Source: Eubacterium sp. (GTDB taxonomy: Bacteria; Bacillota; Clostridia; Oscillospirales; Acutalibacteraceae). Taken from it: a DNA stretch of 64,000 nucleotides. Below, piece by piece: positions 24,784-34,769 of this stretch. The notes beneath the pieces are model-generated. The model did no database searches and was not told where the DNA came from. It worked only from the letters and a program-made list of their open reading frames with translations. The translations under genes were made by a program, and so were the position numbers. The first letter of the stretch is position 1, and each line of letters starts with the position of its first letter. The stretch is from NCBI GenBank assembly GCA_022511225.1, contig JAFLRZ010000009.1:1-64000 (forward strand), read 5' to 3'.

Positions 24784-24984
24784 ATGACAGAAATTACAAA
24801 AGACACTATTATAGGCGATATTCTTGACGTTTGCCCTGATGCAGCACCGCTCTTCCTTGAAATCGGTATGCACTGCCTCGGTTGTCCTGCTTCACGCGGT
24901 GAAACTATTGAGCAGGCTTGTATGGTCCACGGAACTGATGCTGATGAGCTTATCGAAAAACTCAATGCTCATCTTGCAGAGTAA
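24784..24984 (+). CDS. DUF1858 redox-disulfide domain protein
   Basis: The 66-residue protein starts TEITKDTIIGDILDVCPDAA and contains the pair C-x-x-C in MHCLGCPASRGETIEQA. This is the DUF1858 / hybrid-cluster-protein-associated domain, also found at the N-terminus of ScdA/YtfE-like iron-sulfur repair proteins. A redox or metal role is likely but not established. AAAGGAG precedes the start. The stop overlaps the trmK start (TAATG), so the two are translationally coupled. Confidence 0.85.
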   Translation: MTEITKDTIIGDILDVCPDAAPLFLEIGMHCLGCPASRGETIEQACMVHGTDADELIEKLNAHLAE

Positions 24985-25616
24985 TGAAGGCATTATCAAA
25001 TCGTCTTAAAGCAGTTGCCGATATGGTAAGGCAGGAATCTGTCATTGCCGACATCGGCACTGACCACGGCTATATCCCTGTCTATCTCTATAAGGCAGGG
25101 ATTATTAAAGGCGCTGTTGCTGCGGACATAAATGATGGTCCGCTTAATTCCTGTAGGGAATTAGTTGAGCAGCAGGGCCTTAGTGGCGTTATAAGTATCC
25201 GCTTGTCTGACGGACTTTCAAACCTTAAACCCTGTGAATATGACACAATCATAATTGCCGGAATGGGCGGAGAGCTTATTGCAGACATACTTTCTAAGGA
25301 TACTTCGATTAAGGATAAGCATATCATTCTTAATCCTATGACTCATCCTGAAATTGCAAGAAGATTCTTGTATGATAACGGCTTTGAAATAGACAGGGAT
25401 ATTATCGTTCCTGACGGCAGGCATCATTACTCAGTCTTTGATGCTCATTATACAGGCAAAAAAATTAACAGAAGCGATAAAGACTATTTCCTTGGCAATA
25501 TTAAGGATTTCAGCGATAAGGAATATTTCAGCCACTTACTTAACTATCTTAAAAACAAATCAAAATCAGGTGAAGATTTTACCGAAATAATCAACGAAAT
25601 TGAGGCGGTACTATGA
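24984..25616 (+). CDS. trmK: tRNA (adenine(22)-N1)-methyltransferase
   Basis: A 210-residue SAM-dependent methyltransferase of the TrmK family, which methylates N1 of A22 in tRNA. The start LSNRLKAVADMV is typical, followed by SAM-binding IADIGTDHGYIPVYL. AADINDGPL and IIIAGMGGELI follow, then LNPMTHPEIARRFLYDNGF. The gene order trmK then Nif3-like is conserved in Firmicutes (yqfN-yqfO), which supports the call. The next gene starts within its stop codon (ATGA overlap). Confidence 0.93.
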   Translation: MKALSNRLKAVADMVRQESVIADIGTDHGYIPVYLYKAGIIKGAVAADINDGPLNSCRELVEQQGLSGVISIRLSDGLSNLKPCEYDTIIIAGMGGELIADILSKDTSIKDKHIILNPMTHPEIARRFLYDNGFEIDRDIIVPDGRHHYSVFDAHYTGKKINRSDKDYFLGNIKDFSDKEYFSHLLNYLKNKSKSGEDFTEIINEIEAVL

Positions 25617-26359
25617 CTACTGTAAAAAATATATATGACTACATAAATACTATTTCTCCGTTTGACACTCAAAAGGAGTGGGATAATTCAGGCTTTCTTA
25701 TCGGTGATTTTCGAAAGGAAGTCAAAAATGCCGTTATCGCTCTTGATTGCTCGAACGAGGTAGTCGAGTACGCAGAGAGCGTTTCTGCCGATTTGATTAT
25801 AACTCATCATCCTGTAATTTTCAGAGGTGTTAAGCAGATTAAATCGGACTCAACGATTTATCGTCTTATAAATAATGATATCGCCCAGATCAGCGTTCAC
25901 ACTCCGTTTGATATAGCCGAAGGCGGTATAAACGATAACCTTGCAAAGCTTTTATCACTACACAATATAAGAAAAATTGCAGACGGCGACCTCGTAGCAG
26001 GTGAGCTCGAAGAGGGAATGAGCATTGATGATTTTGCCGAGCTCGTTGCCGATACCCTCGGCACAAACGGCATAAGGTATACCGACACCGAAAAGCTTAT
26101 AAAAACAGTCGCAGTCGGCGGCGGGGCGTGCGGTGAATATGTTGAAGACGCTATGGCAAACGCCGATTGCTTCGTAACAGGAGAAGCAAAGTATCACGAA
26201 ATGCTTGATGCTCAGCAGATGGGATATGCTGTCATTTCAGCAGGTCATTTTGAAACAGAGAATAAACCTTTTCTTATGATAAAAGAAACACTTGAAAAGC
26301 TTTTTGTCGACGTGAATTTTCATATCGCACCAATACAAAATCCTATTAAAACAATTTAA
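25613..26359 (+). CDS. Nif3-like dinuclear metal-centre protein (YqfO family)
   Basis: The 248-residue protein has the Nif3 metal-binding motif ITHHPVIFRGVKQI and a later GHFETENKP region whose His and Glu complete the dinuclear site. FDTQKEWDNSGFLIG near the N-terminus is also typical. It lacks the extra central insert of longer YqfO proteins. Some members act as GTP cyclohydrolase-like or regulatory proteins; function is not firmly established. It overlaps trmK by four bases. Confidence 0.88.
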   Translation: MTTVKNIYDYINTISPFDTQKEWDNSGFLIGDFRKEVKNAVIALDCSNEVVEYAESVSADLIITHHPVIFRGVKQIKSDSTIYRLINNDIAQISVHTPFDIAEGGINDNLAKLLSLHNIRKIADGDLVAGELEEGMSIDDFAELVADTLGTNGIRYTDTEKLIKTVAVGGGACGEYVEDAMANADCFVTGEAKYHEMLDAQQMGYAVISAGHFETENKPFLMIKETLEKLFVDVNFHIAPIQNPIKTI

Positions 26360-26368
26360 GGAAATCAT

Positions 26369-28060
26369 ATGGCACTTGACGGAATTTTTTTATACCACCT
26401 TAAAAATGAAATAGCCGATTTTGCGATTGACTGCAGAGTAGATAAAATATATCAGCCTTCAAAAGATGAAATCATTATAAATCTTCGTTCGAGAGAGGGG
26501 AGCAGAAAGCTTCTTATTTCCTGTAACGCTGATTCTGCAAGAATTCACTTTACTGATTTTCCGCCCGAAAATCCTGCAAAACCGCCTATGCTCTGCCTGC
26601 TTCTCAGAAAAAAGCTTACGGGTTCTTGGGTAACCTCGATTGAGCAGGACGGTTTGGAGCGTATTCTCAGAATAAATTTCAGCGGTACGGACGAGCTCGG
26701 AGATAAAACGAGCTATTCCCTTATTGTTGAGATAATGGGCAGATATTCAAACATCATTTTTGTAGACAGTGATAACAAAGTCATAGATGCATTCAAAAGA
26801 ATTGATGAAAGCAAGTCAAGACTTCGTGAAATCCTGCCCGGTGTTACGTACGAAGCACCGCCAAAGCAGAATAAGCTAAATATTTTCACTGATGATATTG
26901 ATGAAATAAAATCGTGCATTTATAGTAGTACAAAGGGCATATACAAAGCTTCTATGGAAACACTTATGGGCGTTTCTCCTATCGTCTGCCGTGAGCTTGA
27001 AAACGGTCTTTCGTTAGATGATTTCAAGTCACAGGCACTCTCACCGCTTCCGACAGCCGTTATTGTTGATACACCAAAGGACTTTTCTTTTATCGACGTA
27101 AAGCAGTACGATTCGCTTGCAGAGATAAAGCATTATGACACGTTTTCACAGCTGCTTGATTACTTCTTTTACGAACGTGTCAGGCTGATGAGAATTAAGG
27201 CGAGAAGTTCCGATTTGTTCAAAAAGGTAAATACTCTTCTTGAACGATCAGTCCGTAAGGTGCAAACAAGAACGGCAGAGCTTGAAGATTGTAAGGATAA
27301 GGAAAAATACAAGATTTTCGGTGATATAATCAGCGCCTTTCAGTATCAGCTCGAAAAGGGAATGCCATATTATGATTTGCCGAATTTTTATGATAATAAC
27401 GAGAATATAAGAATTCCTGCTGACGTCGCATTAACCCCTTGCGAAAACGCTCAGAAGTATTATAAGGAGTACAGAAAAAAGCACGTTGCCGAGACCAAGC
27501 TTGATGCCTTTATCAAGGATGCAAATGCAGAAAGGGATTATTTTATGACGGTGCTTGATGCCCTTTCAAGAGCAGAGAACGACAGCGAAATAACCGCAAT
27601 TAAGCAGGAGCTTTCTGCTGAGGGCTACATTAAGCTTGCAAGGGATAAAAAAGAAAACGGCAAAAGAAAAGCCGAAAAAGCTCTTAAGCCGATGAGATTT
27701 ATGACGAGGGACGGCTTCGCCGTTTTAGTCGGCAGAAACAACGTGATGAATGATAATCTTACTCTGAAAAAAGCAAAGAATTATGACACGTGGTTTCACG
27801 TTCAGTCCTCTGCAGGAAGTCACTTGATATGCGAAACCTCAGGCAAAGAGATAACCGATACGGCTATACACGACTGTGCCGTAATTGCGGCATATTACAG
27901 TGATGCAAGATCATCGTCAAACGTACCTGTTGACTATACGCTTGTAAAAAATATTAAGAAGCCCAACGACGCAAAGCCCGGCTTCGTAATATATGAAACA
28001 TATAAAACAGAATTTGTAACTCCTACAATAGAGGAGGTCGAAGGACTTAAAAATGAGTAA
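26369..28060 (+). CDS. rqcH: Ribosome-associated quality control protein RqcH (NFACT family)
   Basis: The 563-residue NFACT protein starts MALDGIFLYHLKNEI. The NFACT-N domain is followed by a helix-hairpin and coiled coil (about 270-440) and the C-terminal NFACT-R region DTWFHVQSSAGSHL. It is the bacterial Rqc2 homologue, which binds obstructed 50S subunits and adds C-terminal alanine tails to stalled chains. It is often annotated as fibronectin-binding protein. Length is normal. It overlaps ispD by eight bases. Confidence 0.92.
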   Translation: MALDGIFLYHLKNEIADFAIDCRVDKIYQPSKDEIIINLRSREGSRKLLISCNADSARIHFTDFPPENPAKPPMLCLLLRKKLTGSWVTSIEQDGLERILRINFSGTDELGDKTSYSLIVEIMGRYSNIIFVDSDNKVIDAFKRIDESKSRLREILPGVTYEAPPKQNKLNIFTDDIDEIKSCIYSSTKGIYKASMETLMGVSPIVCRELENGLSLDDFKSQALSPLPTAVIVDTPKDFSFIDVKQYDSLAEIKHYDTFSQLLDYFFYERVRLMRIKARSSDLFKKVNTLLERSVRKVQTRTAELEDCKDKEKYKIFGDIISAFQYQLEKGMPYYDLPNFYDNNENIRIPADVALTPCENAQKYYKEYRKKHVAETKLDAFIKDANAERDYFMTVLDALSRAENDSEITAIKQELSAEGYIKLARDKKENGKRKAEKALKPMRFMTRDGFAVLVGRNNVMNDNLTLKKAKNYDTWFHVQSSAGSHLICETSGKEITDTAIHDCAVIAAYYSDARSSSNVPVDYTLVKNIKKPNDAKPGFVIYETYKTEFVTPTIEEVEGLKNE

Positions 28061-28730
28061 CGTTGCAATAATACTTGGCGCCGGTGCAGGTACGCGAATG
28101 AAAGCGCAAAAAAGCAAGCTTCTGCTTGAAATCAACGGCACAACGGTTATCGAACGAACAGTACGCACCTTCAGCAGAATATCGGATATTGATGAAATTA
28201 TAGTAGTCTGCAGAGAGGCTGATTTAGATGCATATGAAGAGGTGCTTTCTTCATATGATATTTCGTACTGCTTCGGCGGTGAAACAAGACAGCAAAGCGT
28301 TTTTAACGCAGTTTCAACTATTGATGAAGCAAATCTCCTTATTATTCACGACGGTGCGAGACCGCTGATTACGGAAAAAGAAATACTTGATACTATAAAA
28401 ATTGCTGATGACAAGGGTTCAGCAGCAGTCGGAGTGCCCGTAAAGGATACTATAAAGGTTGTAGACAAGTACAATAAAATTATCGACACACCTGACAGGG
28501 ATTCTCTTATCTCAATAAGAACGCCTCAGATTTTCAGATTCGGTATCTATAAAAACGCATTTAAGCTTGCCACTGAGCAGGGTAAGGATTTTACGGATGA
28601 CTGCGGACTTGTTGAAAATCTCGGAATGCCTGTTTATACGGTAATCGGTGATTACGGTAATATCAAAATTACAACTCCTGAGGATATTTCTGTTGCAGAA
28701 AGCATACTTAAAATGCGAGGTGAAGAATAG
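28053..28730 (+). CDS. ispD: 2-C-methyl-D-erythritol 4-phosphate cytidylyltransferase
   Basis: The 225-residue enzyme of the MEP isoprenoid pathway couples CTP and methylerythritol phosphate. It begins with the nucleotidyltransferase loop [16 protein letters not shown] and contains [28 protein letters not shown] and RTPQIFRF. It overlaps rqcH upstream and shares its stop base with the ispF GTG start (TAGTG). The pair catalyses two non-consecutive steps of the pathway. Confidence 0.95.
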   Translation: MSNVAIILGAGAGTRMKAQKSKLLLEINGTTVIERTVRTFSRISDIDEIIVVCREADLDAYEEVLSSYDISYCFGGETRQQSVFNAVSTIDEANLLIIHDGARPLITEKEILDTIKIADDKGSAAVGVPVKDTIKVVDKYNKIIDTPDRDSLISIRTPQIFRFGIYKNAFKLATEQGKDFTDDCGLVENLGMPVYTVIGDYGNIKITTPEDISVAESILKMRGEE

Positions 28731-29203
28731 TGAGAATCGGACACGGTTATGACGTTCACAGACTTGTAGAGGGCAGGAAATGCATTATCGGCGGAGTAGA
28801 TATTCCGTGTGAGCTCGGTCTTTTGGGACATAGTGATGCCGACGTATTGCTTCATGCAATTTCGGATGCTCTTTTAGGTGCGGCGGCAATGGGCGATATC
28901 GGTCATCTTTTCCCCGATACTGATGATAAATTCAAAGGAGCAGACAGCCTGAAGCTTCTTGAAGAGGTTGTCCGTCAGCTTAATGTTAACGGCTATAAAA
29001 TCGTAAATATCGACTCAACCATAATAGCACAGGTGCCTAAAATGGCTCCTTATATTCCTGATATGAGAAAGAATATTGCCGCCTCCTGCAACGTTGATTT
29101 CGGCGACGTTTCAGTTAAAGCAACAACGGAGGAAAAGCTTGGCTTTACTGGAGCGAAAGAGGGTATCTCCGCCCACGCAGTCTGCCTGATAGAAAAAATA
29201 TGA
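28730..29203 (+). CDS. ispF: 2-C-methyl-D-erythritol 2,4-cyclodiphosphate synthase
   Basis: The 157-residue enzyme of the MEP pathway starts [11 protein letters not shown] with metal ligands D and H, then [19 protein letters not shown] and GDIGHLFPD. The C-terminus has [12 protein letters not shown]. The start is GTG, overlapping the ispD stop by one base. A terminator follows within 40 nt and closes the trmK-ispF operon. Confidence 0.96.
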   Translation: MRIGHGYDVHRLVEGRKCIIGGVDIPCELGLLGHSDADVLLHAISDALLGAAAMGDIGHLFPDTDDKFKGADSLKLLEEVVRQLNVNGYKIVNIDSTIIAQVPKMAPYIPDMRKNIAASCNVDFGDVSVKATTEEKLGFTGAKEGISAHAVCLIEKI

Positions 29204-29237
29204 AATCTGTACAATTTGTAAAAATAATGCCTCTCTA

Positions 29238-29278
29238 AAATAATGCCTCTCTATTGTCAGGGAGGTGTTATTTTTTTA
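29238..29278 (+). terminator. Terminator of the ispDF operon
   Basis: CCTCTCT pairs with AGGGAGG, extended by AATAA/TTATT, and a T7 run follows. The left arm is a direct duplicate of the 16 bases just before it (AAAATAATGCCTCTCT twice). Confidence 0.75.
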
Positions 29279-29346
29279 CTAATTAACACTAAATTTAATT
29301 TTTTTGTAATTATTTTAAAATAATTGTTTATTTTATTTAAAATATT

Positions 29347-29355
29347 TGCTATAAT
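29347..29355 (+). promoter_or_regulatory. Extended -10 promoter of the lipoprotein/two-component operon
   Basis: TGCTATAAT is an extended -10 element without a clear -35. The predicted transcript start would fall just before the ATG used by the ORF track, which supports the TTG start 21 bases downstream. Confidence 0.55.
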
Positions 29356-29386
29356 TATTTGAAATATGTTCAAACGAGGTGAGAGA

Positions 29387-30682
29387 TTGAAAAAGTTTAG
29401 AATACCGATTATCATTCTATGTCTCTGCATTTTGCTCTCAGGATGCAGCTTTCGCCTCGCTTCCGTAGAGGATTTGATTTCACCCATATCTCCGAGCGGA
29501 GAGAATGCCGAGGTGCTTAAGGCGGTTGACAATTATTGCCGCAACGGCTACTCGCTTAAAGTCCCTTCAAGCGGAAAATATACAACCTCCTTCATTTACT
29601 ACGACCTTGACGGTGATAAGGAAAACGAAGCAATTTCCTTTTACGAGCCGTCAGATAAAAAGGGTACCGTTAATATGGCGGTCATAGAAAAGTCGAATGA
29701 CGGCTGGAAGGTAATCGAAAATATAGAGGGTGACGGCTCCGATATTATATCTATCGACTTCTGCGATCTTAATAATGACGCAAAAGAAGATATAATCGTC
29801 TGCTGGAGTATTATTTCAAAGTCAACTAACTACGGGCTTCGTGTGTACAGACAGTATCAAGACGATAAAGGCTGCCATCTTAAGGCGATGTCCTCGTCAA
29901 TAATCGCAGGCGATTTTATTTGTGCAGACGTCAATGACGATAAATTCAATGAGCTTTTAGTATTCAGACCGGGCAGCTCGTCATATTCTGCAAGAGCTGA
30001 GCTCTATTCGTTTAAGAAAAATTCAGCAATACTTATCTGTGAAACAAAGCTTGATTCCTCAATTATTTCTTTTGCCTCTCTCTCAGTCGGAAAAACCGAT
30101 CAGGGAACAAGCGTTTTTGCAGATGCCCTTAAGTCAGACGGAGAGTCTATGGTTACAGAGCTTATCTATTGGTCTGATTATTACGATTCAATCGTATCGC
30201 CGTTTTATGATTACGATACAGGCAAAACTGCTGACACTGCAAGAAGTAATCTGATTAAGTCACGTGATATAGATAACGATAAGGAAATTGAAATTCCGAC
30301 CTCATTAAAGGTTAAAAACCTACCCGACAGTCTTACTGCAGAAAATTGGAAAAGCTACAAAAACACGGTGCTTAACCACAAATGCTATTCCTATTCCTGC
30401 AAAAGAGATAAGTATATTATCGTTATTGATGACAAAGTCTTTTCAAAGCTGACTGTAAATTATGATGAGGACAACAGAGAGCTTATTGCAGTCAACACGA
30501 AAAATAAAAAGGAATGTTTCAGAATAAAAACAGTCCTCAGCGCAGATTTTGACAGCACTTTATATCCTGATTATACACGCATTTTTGCCGATTCAGGTCT
30601 TGTATATCTTGCCTCGGTAAATGAAAAATCAGGCATAACGGTTACAATTGATAAATTAAAATCCATGATAAAATCATATTAG
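29387..30682 (+). CDS. Lipoprotein with VCBS/FG-GAP-like repeats, unknown function
   Basis: About 431 residues. The TTG start follows GAGGTGAGAGA; the ATG in the track lies upstream of this ribosome site. The signal KKFRIPIIILCLCILLSGC carries a lipobox. The body contains D-x-D-G/N-D motifs (YYDLDGDKENEA, FCDLNNDAKEDI, ADVNDDKFNELLVF) like calcium-binding VCBS/FG-GAP repeats, suggesting a beta-propeller-like exported domain. It sits 25 nt upstream of a response regulator and sensor kinase, so it may belong to their signalling unit. I do not recognise a named family. Confidence 0.75.
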   Translation: MKKFRIPIIILCLCILLSGCSFRLASVEDLISPISPSGENAEVLKAVDNYCRNGYSLKVPSSGKYTTSFIYYDLDGDKENEAISFYEPSDKKGTVNMAVIEKSNDGWKVIENIEGDGSDIISIDFCDLNNDAKEDIIVCWSIISKSTNYGLRVYRQYQDDKGCHLKAMSSSIIAGDFICADVNDDKFNELLVFRPGSSSYSARAELYSFKKNSAILICETKLDSSIISFASLSVGKTDQGTSVFADALKSDGESMVTELIYWSDYYDSIVSPFYDYDTGKTADTARSNLIKSRDIDNDKEIEIPTSLKVKNLPDSLTAENWKSYKNTVLNHKCYSYSCKRDKYIIVIDDKVFSKLTVNYDEDNRELIAVNTKNKKECFRIKTVLSADFDSTLYPDYTRIFADSGLVYLASVNEKSGITVTIDKLKSMIKSY

Positions 30683-30707
30683 CAAATCACTTTTAGGAGG
30701 AAATAGT

Positions 30708-31421
30708 ATGAAAAAGGTCTTAGTTGCAGAGGATGAAGAGTCAATCCGCGAGTTTATAGTCATAAACCTTACAAGAAGCGGCTACGAAGTTGAACAGGCT
30801 GAAAACGGTGTAGTTGCTCTTGAAAAATTCCGTAAGGATGAAAACGGATTTGACATTGCAATTCTCGACATAATGATGCCTGAGCTTGACGGACTTGCTG
30901 TTTGCAAGGAGCTTCGTAAGCATTCTGCAGATCTCGGAATTATTATGCTCAGTGCCAAAACTCAGGAAATGGACAAGGTTACGGGACTTCTCTTCGGTGC
31001 AGACGATTACGTTACAAAGCCGTTTTCACCAAGTGAGCTTATGGCAAGAGTTGATGCCGTGTACCGCCGAGTAGAAATGACCAGAGGCTTCAGGAAGAAT
31101 GACACTACAGGCGACAGTATCGTTCTTGATGAGTTTGAACTTAATCTTCGCAACAGAACTCTTTCAAAAAATAACGAGCTTATTGAGCTTACTCAGGTAG
31201 AGTTTCAGATTATCGAATACTTCTTCAGAAATCCGAATGCTGCACTTTCAAGAAGTGATATTCTTAAAACCGTATGGGGTGCAAATTATTTCGGTGATGA
31301 AAAGATTGTCGACGTAAACGTTCGCAGACTTCGTATGAAGATAGAAGAAAACCCGTCAAATCCTACAAGGCTTATCACTATCTGGGGTCTTGGATATAAG
31401 TGGGCAACAAATAATCAGTAA
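30708..31421 (+). CDS. OmpR/PhoB-family response regulator
   Basis: The 237-residue protein has a receiver domain (VLVAEDEESI acidic pair, phosphoacceptor D54 in AILDIMMPELDG, lysine in VTKPFSPSEL) and a C-terminal winged-helix DNA-binding domain ending in NVRRLRMKIEENP and TIWGLGYKW. It is a transcription factor controlled by the sensor kinase 30 nt downstream. AGGAGG precedes the start. Targets cannot be inferred; the adjacent lipoprotein is a candidate partner. Confidence 0.95.
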   Translation: MKKVLVAEDEESIREFIVINLTRSGYEVEQAENGVVALEKFRKDENGFDIAILDIMMPELDGLAVCKELRKHSADLGIIMLSAKTQEMDKVTGLLFGADDYVTKPFSPSELMARVDAVYRRVEMTRGFRKNDTTGDSIVLDEFELNLRNRTLSKNNELIELTQVEFQIIEYFFRNPNAALSRSDILKTVWGANYFGDEKIVDVNVRRLRMKIEENPSNPTRLITIWGLGYKWATNNQ

Positions 31422-31451
31422 GAATAATGTATTAATCAGTAAGGAAAATCT

Positions 31452-32981
31452 ATGAAAAAGCTGTTTAAGGAAAAATTGCATATTCCGCGAATAGAGGGTA
31501 TTACACTTCGCTGGCTCATAAACATTATAGGTGTAATTACAATATTCTTTATCATAGTTTTCATCATTGCCTGTTCATCAATCAAAAATCACTATTATTC
31601 AAGCGTTGAAAGTATGCTTTCATCGGGTATATCAAGCACTGCAGTGAGCTACTTTTCCTCAAATTTAGAGGAGGGTGTTTCGTTAGAGCAGTCAGCCGCC
31701 GATTTTCTTGACAGCTTTAGCTATAAAGAAAAAACGACCACTTGGATTATCGACAGTAACGGTGAAGTAATCCTGTCCTCAAGCGGCTTTGGGGTAAAAA
31801 AGCAGGAAATACCCGATTATCAGATGGCGCTTGTTGATGAAAATAATTTTGCAAGGTATGTCGGCAAGCTTGAAAGCGGTGAAAAGGTGATGTCTGTATG
31901 CCGCATCATCAAGGATAAGCAAAACGATATCGCAGGTGCCGTCAGAGTTATGACCTCTCTTGAACAGCTTGACAGCCAGATCGTTAAAGTCGTCGTCATA
32001 ATTTTCTTTGGAATGCTTATTGTGTTTTTGATAATTCTGTTCTCAAATCTGTTCTTTATCCGTTCAATTATTTTCCCGATTCAGGAAATAAATGACACTA
32101 CGAAGAAGATTGCTCAAGGCGACTATTCAGCAAGAATTGAGAAAAAATATAACGATGAAATCGGTAATCTTTGCGACTCTATAAATAAAATGGCAGAGGA
32201 AATATCGACTACCGATAAAATGAAAAACGATTTCGTATCAACTATTTCACACGAGCTTCGCACTCCGCTTACGTCAATCAAGGGCTGGGGTGAAACACTG
32301 TTTTACAGCGCGGACGGAGTTGACGAGGTTACAAGAAAAGGTCTTGAAATTATAGTAAAGGAAGCCGGCAGACTTGAAGGCTTTGTTGAGGAGCTTCTCG
32401 ACTTCTCAAGGCTTCAAAGCGGCAGAATGAAACTTAATCTTGCTAAAGCGGATATTTTTGCAGAGCTTGATGAAACCGTGTTCACCTTCCGCGAAAGAGC
32501 TATGCGAGAGGGAATAGAGGTTAAATACAGTATTCCCGAAGTGCCTGCAATTGCAGATGCTGACGCTAACAGGCTTAAGCAGGTATTTATGAATATTCTT
32601 GATAATGCGCTCAAATATTCAAGAGCAGCAGGCAAAATATTCGTCAAGGCTTCATTTACCAAGCTTGAAAACAGAGATTATATCTCTATCGCAATTGCCG
32701 ATCAGGGATGCGGTATCAGTAAAGAGGATTTGCCTCACGTTAAGGATAAATTTTATAAAGCAAACGTTTCTGTTCGCGGTTCAGGTATTGGACTTGCAGT
32801 TACTAACGAGATTATCAATCTTCACAACGGCAAGCTTGAAATCGACAGCGAGGAGGGTAAGGGTACTTTGGTTACGATATACCTTCCCGTTGATAATTCT
32901 CCGAGCGAAAATGAGCTTCAGGAAATTTCAGATAACCAAGAAATTAAAGAAGAAATGGGTTTAGGTACAAATAATGAGTGA
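31452..32981 (+). CDS. Membrane sensor histidine kinase
   Basis: The 509-residue protein has a first transmembrane helix (about 22-42) and an extracytoplasmic sensor region (about 45-178). A second helix (180-203) leads to a HAMP linker. HisKA has H267 in STISHELRTPLTSIKGW, and the HATPase domain has NILDNALKYS, DQGCGIS and GSGIGLAVTNEI. The layout matches WalK/PhoR-type kinases but without a PAS domain. It is the partner of the upstream regulator and overlaps the next gene by eight bases. Confidence 0.95.
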   Translation: MKKLFKEKLHIPRIEGITLRWLINIIGVITIFFIIVFIIACSSIKNHYYSSVESMLSSGISSTAVSYFSSNLEEGVSLEQSAADFLDSFSYKEKTTTWIIDSNGEVILSSSGFGVKKQEIPDYQMALVDENNFARYVGKLESGEKVMSVCRIIKDKQNDIAGAVRVMTSLEQLDSQIVKVVVIIFFGMLIVFLIILFSNLFFIRSIIFPIQEINDTTKKIAQGDYSARIEKKYNDEIGNLCDSINKMAEEISTTDKMKNDFVSTISHELRTPLTSIKGWGETLFYSADGVDEVTRKGLEIIVKEAGRLEGFVEELLDFSRLQSGRMKLNLAKADIFAELDETVFTFRERAMREGIEVKYSIPEVPAIADADANRLKQVFMNILDNALKYSRAAGKIFVKASFTKLENRDYISIAIADQGCGISKEDLPHVKDKFYKANVSVRGSGIGLAVTNEIINLHNGKLEIDSEEGKGTLVTIYLPVDNSPSENELQEISDNQEIKEEMGLGTNNE

Positions 32982-33945
32982 TAAGAAAATACATAAAACT
33001 TCTATAGGCGGTCAGGCACTTATCGAGGGAGTAATGATGCAGGGACCAAAGGGTGTAGCAACTGCAGTCAGAAAGACTGACGGCGAAATATTAGTTGAGC
33101 ATCACGAAATTTCACACCTCAGGGATAAGAGCAAATTTTTCAAAATACCGCTTATCCGCGGAATAGTCGGCTTTATAGATTCAATGCTTTTAGGCTACAA
33201 GATGCTGATGTATTCTGCCGAAAAGTCAGGTATGGAGGATCTCGAGGACGTCGAGATGAATAAGTTTGAAAAATGGCTTACCGATAAGCTTGGCGATAAG
33301 TTTATGGACATCATAATGTTTATCGGCACAATTCTCGGCTTTGCACTTGCCTTTGTAATCTTTTTCTATCTCCCTGTTCTTGCGTTTAATCTGCTTAATA
33401 AGTGGGCAGACGGTGCGCTTACACCATGGCAGGGCACAATCGAGGGTGTTATTAAAATAGCCATTTTTGTTATCTACATGCTCCTTGTCAGCAATATGAA
33501 GGATATCAAAAGAACGTTCAAGTATCACGGTGCAGAGCATAAGTCAATTGCTTGCTATGAGGCAGGTATGGAGCTTACTGTCGAAAACGTAAAAAAATGC
33601 TCACGCTTTCACCCAAGATGCGGAACTTCATTCATATTCGTAATGCTCATTTTAAGTATTGTTCTGAGCACTGTCCTTTCAAAAATATTTCCTGCTATTG
33701 CGCAGGTAAGAGTGCTCTGGATGCTCCTCAAATTAGCATTTATTCCTCTCGTAATGGGACTCGGCTATGAGTTTATAAAATACGCAGGCAGGCACGATAA
33801 TATACTTGTAAAGATACTGTCTGCGCCGGGGCTCTGGATGCAGAGAATTACTACAAAGGAGCCTGAAGACGATATTATCGAGGTCGGTATAGAGTCATTA
33901 AAAGCAGTAATGACAGATAATCCCGAGGATGATGAGATAGTATGA
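32974..33945 (+). CDS. yqhQ: DUF1385 membrane protein (YqhQ family)
   Basis: The 323-residue protein starts IGGQALIEGVMMQGP, the hallmark of DUF1385/YqhQ. It continues with IPLIRGIVGFIDSM, several transmembrane segments (about 110-140, 158-175, 222-270), and conserved YHGAEHKSIACYE plus FHPRCGTSFIF. The His/Cys motifs suggest metal binding, but function is unknown. In Clostridia it is regularly followed by prmC, as here (four-base overlap). Confidence 0.9.
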   Translation: MSDKKIHKTSIGGQALIEGVMMQGPKGVATAVRKTDGEILVEHHEISHLRDKSKFFKIPLIRGIVGFIDSMLLGYKMLMYSAEKSGMEDLEDVEMNKFEKWLTDKLGDKFMDIIMFIGTILGFALAFVIFFYLPVLAFNLLNKWADGALTPWQGTIEGVIKIAIFVIYMLLVSNMKDIKRTFKYHGAEHKSIACYEAGMELTVENVKKCSRFHPRCGTSFIFVMLILSIVLSTVLSKIFPAIAQVRVLWMLLKLAFIPLVMGLGYEFIKYAGRHDNILVKILSAPGLWMQRITTKEPEDDIIEVGIESLKAVMTDNPEDDEIV

Positions 33946-34769
33946 TCCTCGCTGACGCTTATACCTATGCACTCGATTATCTTAATAGAAATAATATCGA
34001 CGAAGCAGATTTCAAATCACTTTGCCTCTGCTCTCACCTCGCCGGTATGAAAAACAGCCAATTTCGATTTCATAAGAATGACGAAGTATCGAAAGCAGAA
34101 CTTGACAATATGCTTTCAAGACTAAAAAAAGGCGAGCCGCTTCAGTACGTTCTCGGCAAATGGGATTTTTATGAAAGTGAATTTTACGTAGGCAATGGCG
34201 TACTTATTCCACGTCCTGAAACTGAGGAGCTTGTGGAGCTTGCAGTAAGCTATATCAAAACGCTTAAAAAGTGCACTGTTTATGACCTTTGCGCAGGAAG
34301 CGGGTGTATCGGCTTAAGCATTGCCAAGGCTTGCCCGAATGCAAAGATAATTCTTATCGAAAAGAGCATTGACGCATTTTTCTACCTTAAAGAAAATGCA
34401 GAGGGCATACCAAATGCTCATATTGTATTAGACGATATAAATAATTCAGACGGCTTTGAACAGGCAGACGTCATAATTTCAAATCCGCCTTATATAAAAT
34501 CTGATGATATTGCCGAGCTTCAAAACGAAGTTCATTTCGAGCCTGAGCTTGCGCTTGACGGCGGAGCTGACGGTCTTGATTTTTACAGAATTATAAATGA
34601 TAAGTGGTCACCGCTTCTGAAGAGCGGCGGAAGACTTTTCCTTGAAATCGGAAACGAGCAGGGAAAAGATATTATTAATGTTTTAAATAATTATAAAGAT
34701 ATTGAAGTAATCAAAGATATGTACGGCAATGATAGGATGGTTATTGCAGAAGGAGTTAATTATGGGTAG
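33942..34769 (+). CDS. prmC: Release factor glutamine methyltransferase
   Basis: The 275-residue SAM-dependent methyltransferase has an N-terminal helical domain with GEPLQYVLGKWDFY and VLIPRPETEEL. SAM-binding YDLCAGSGCIGLSIA and the catalytic motif ISNPPYIKSDDI follow. It methylates the glutamine of the GGQ motif in release factors. Its last eight bases overlap the start of the M50 protease gene. Confidence 0.95.
   Translation: MILADAYTYALDYLNRNNIDEADFKSLCLCSHLAGMKNSQFRFHKNDEVSKAELDNMLSRLKKGEPLQYVLGKWDFYESEFYVGNGVLIPRPETEELVELAVSYIKTLKKCTVYDLCAGSGCIGLSIAKACPNAKIILIEKSIDAFFYLKENAEGIPNAHIVLDDINNSDGFEQADVIISNPPYIKSDDIAELQNEVHFEPELALDGGADGLDFYRIINDKWSPLLKSGGRLFLEIGNEQGKDIINVLNNYKDIEVIKDMYGNDRMVIAEGVNYG

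Noticed and set aside
34729-34761. Upstream start of the M50 protease
   Set aside because: It lies inside prmC without a ribosome site; AGGAG marks the later ATG.
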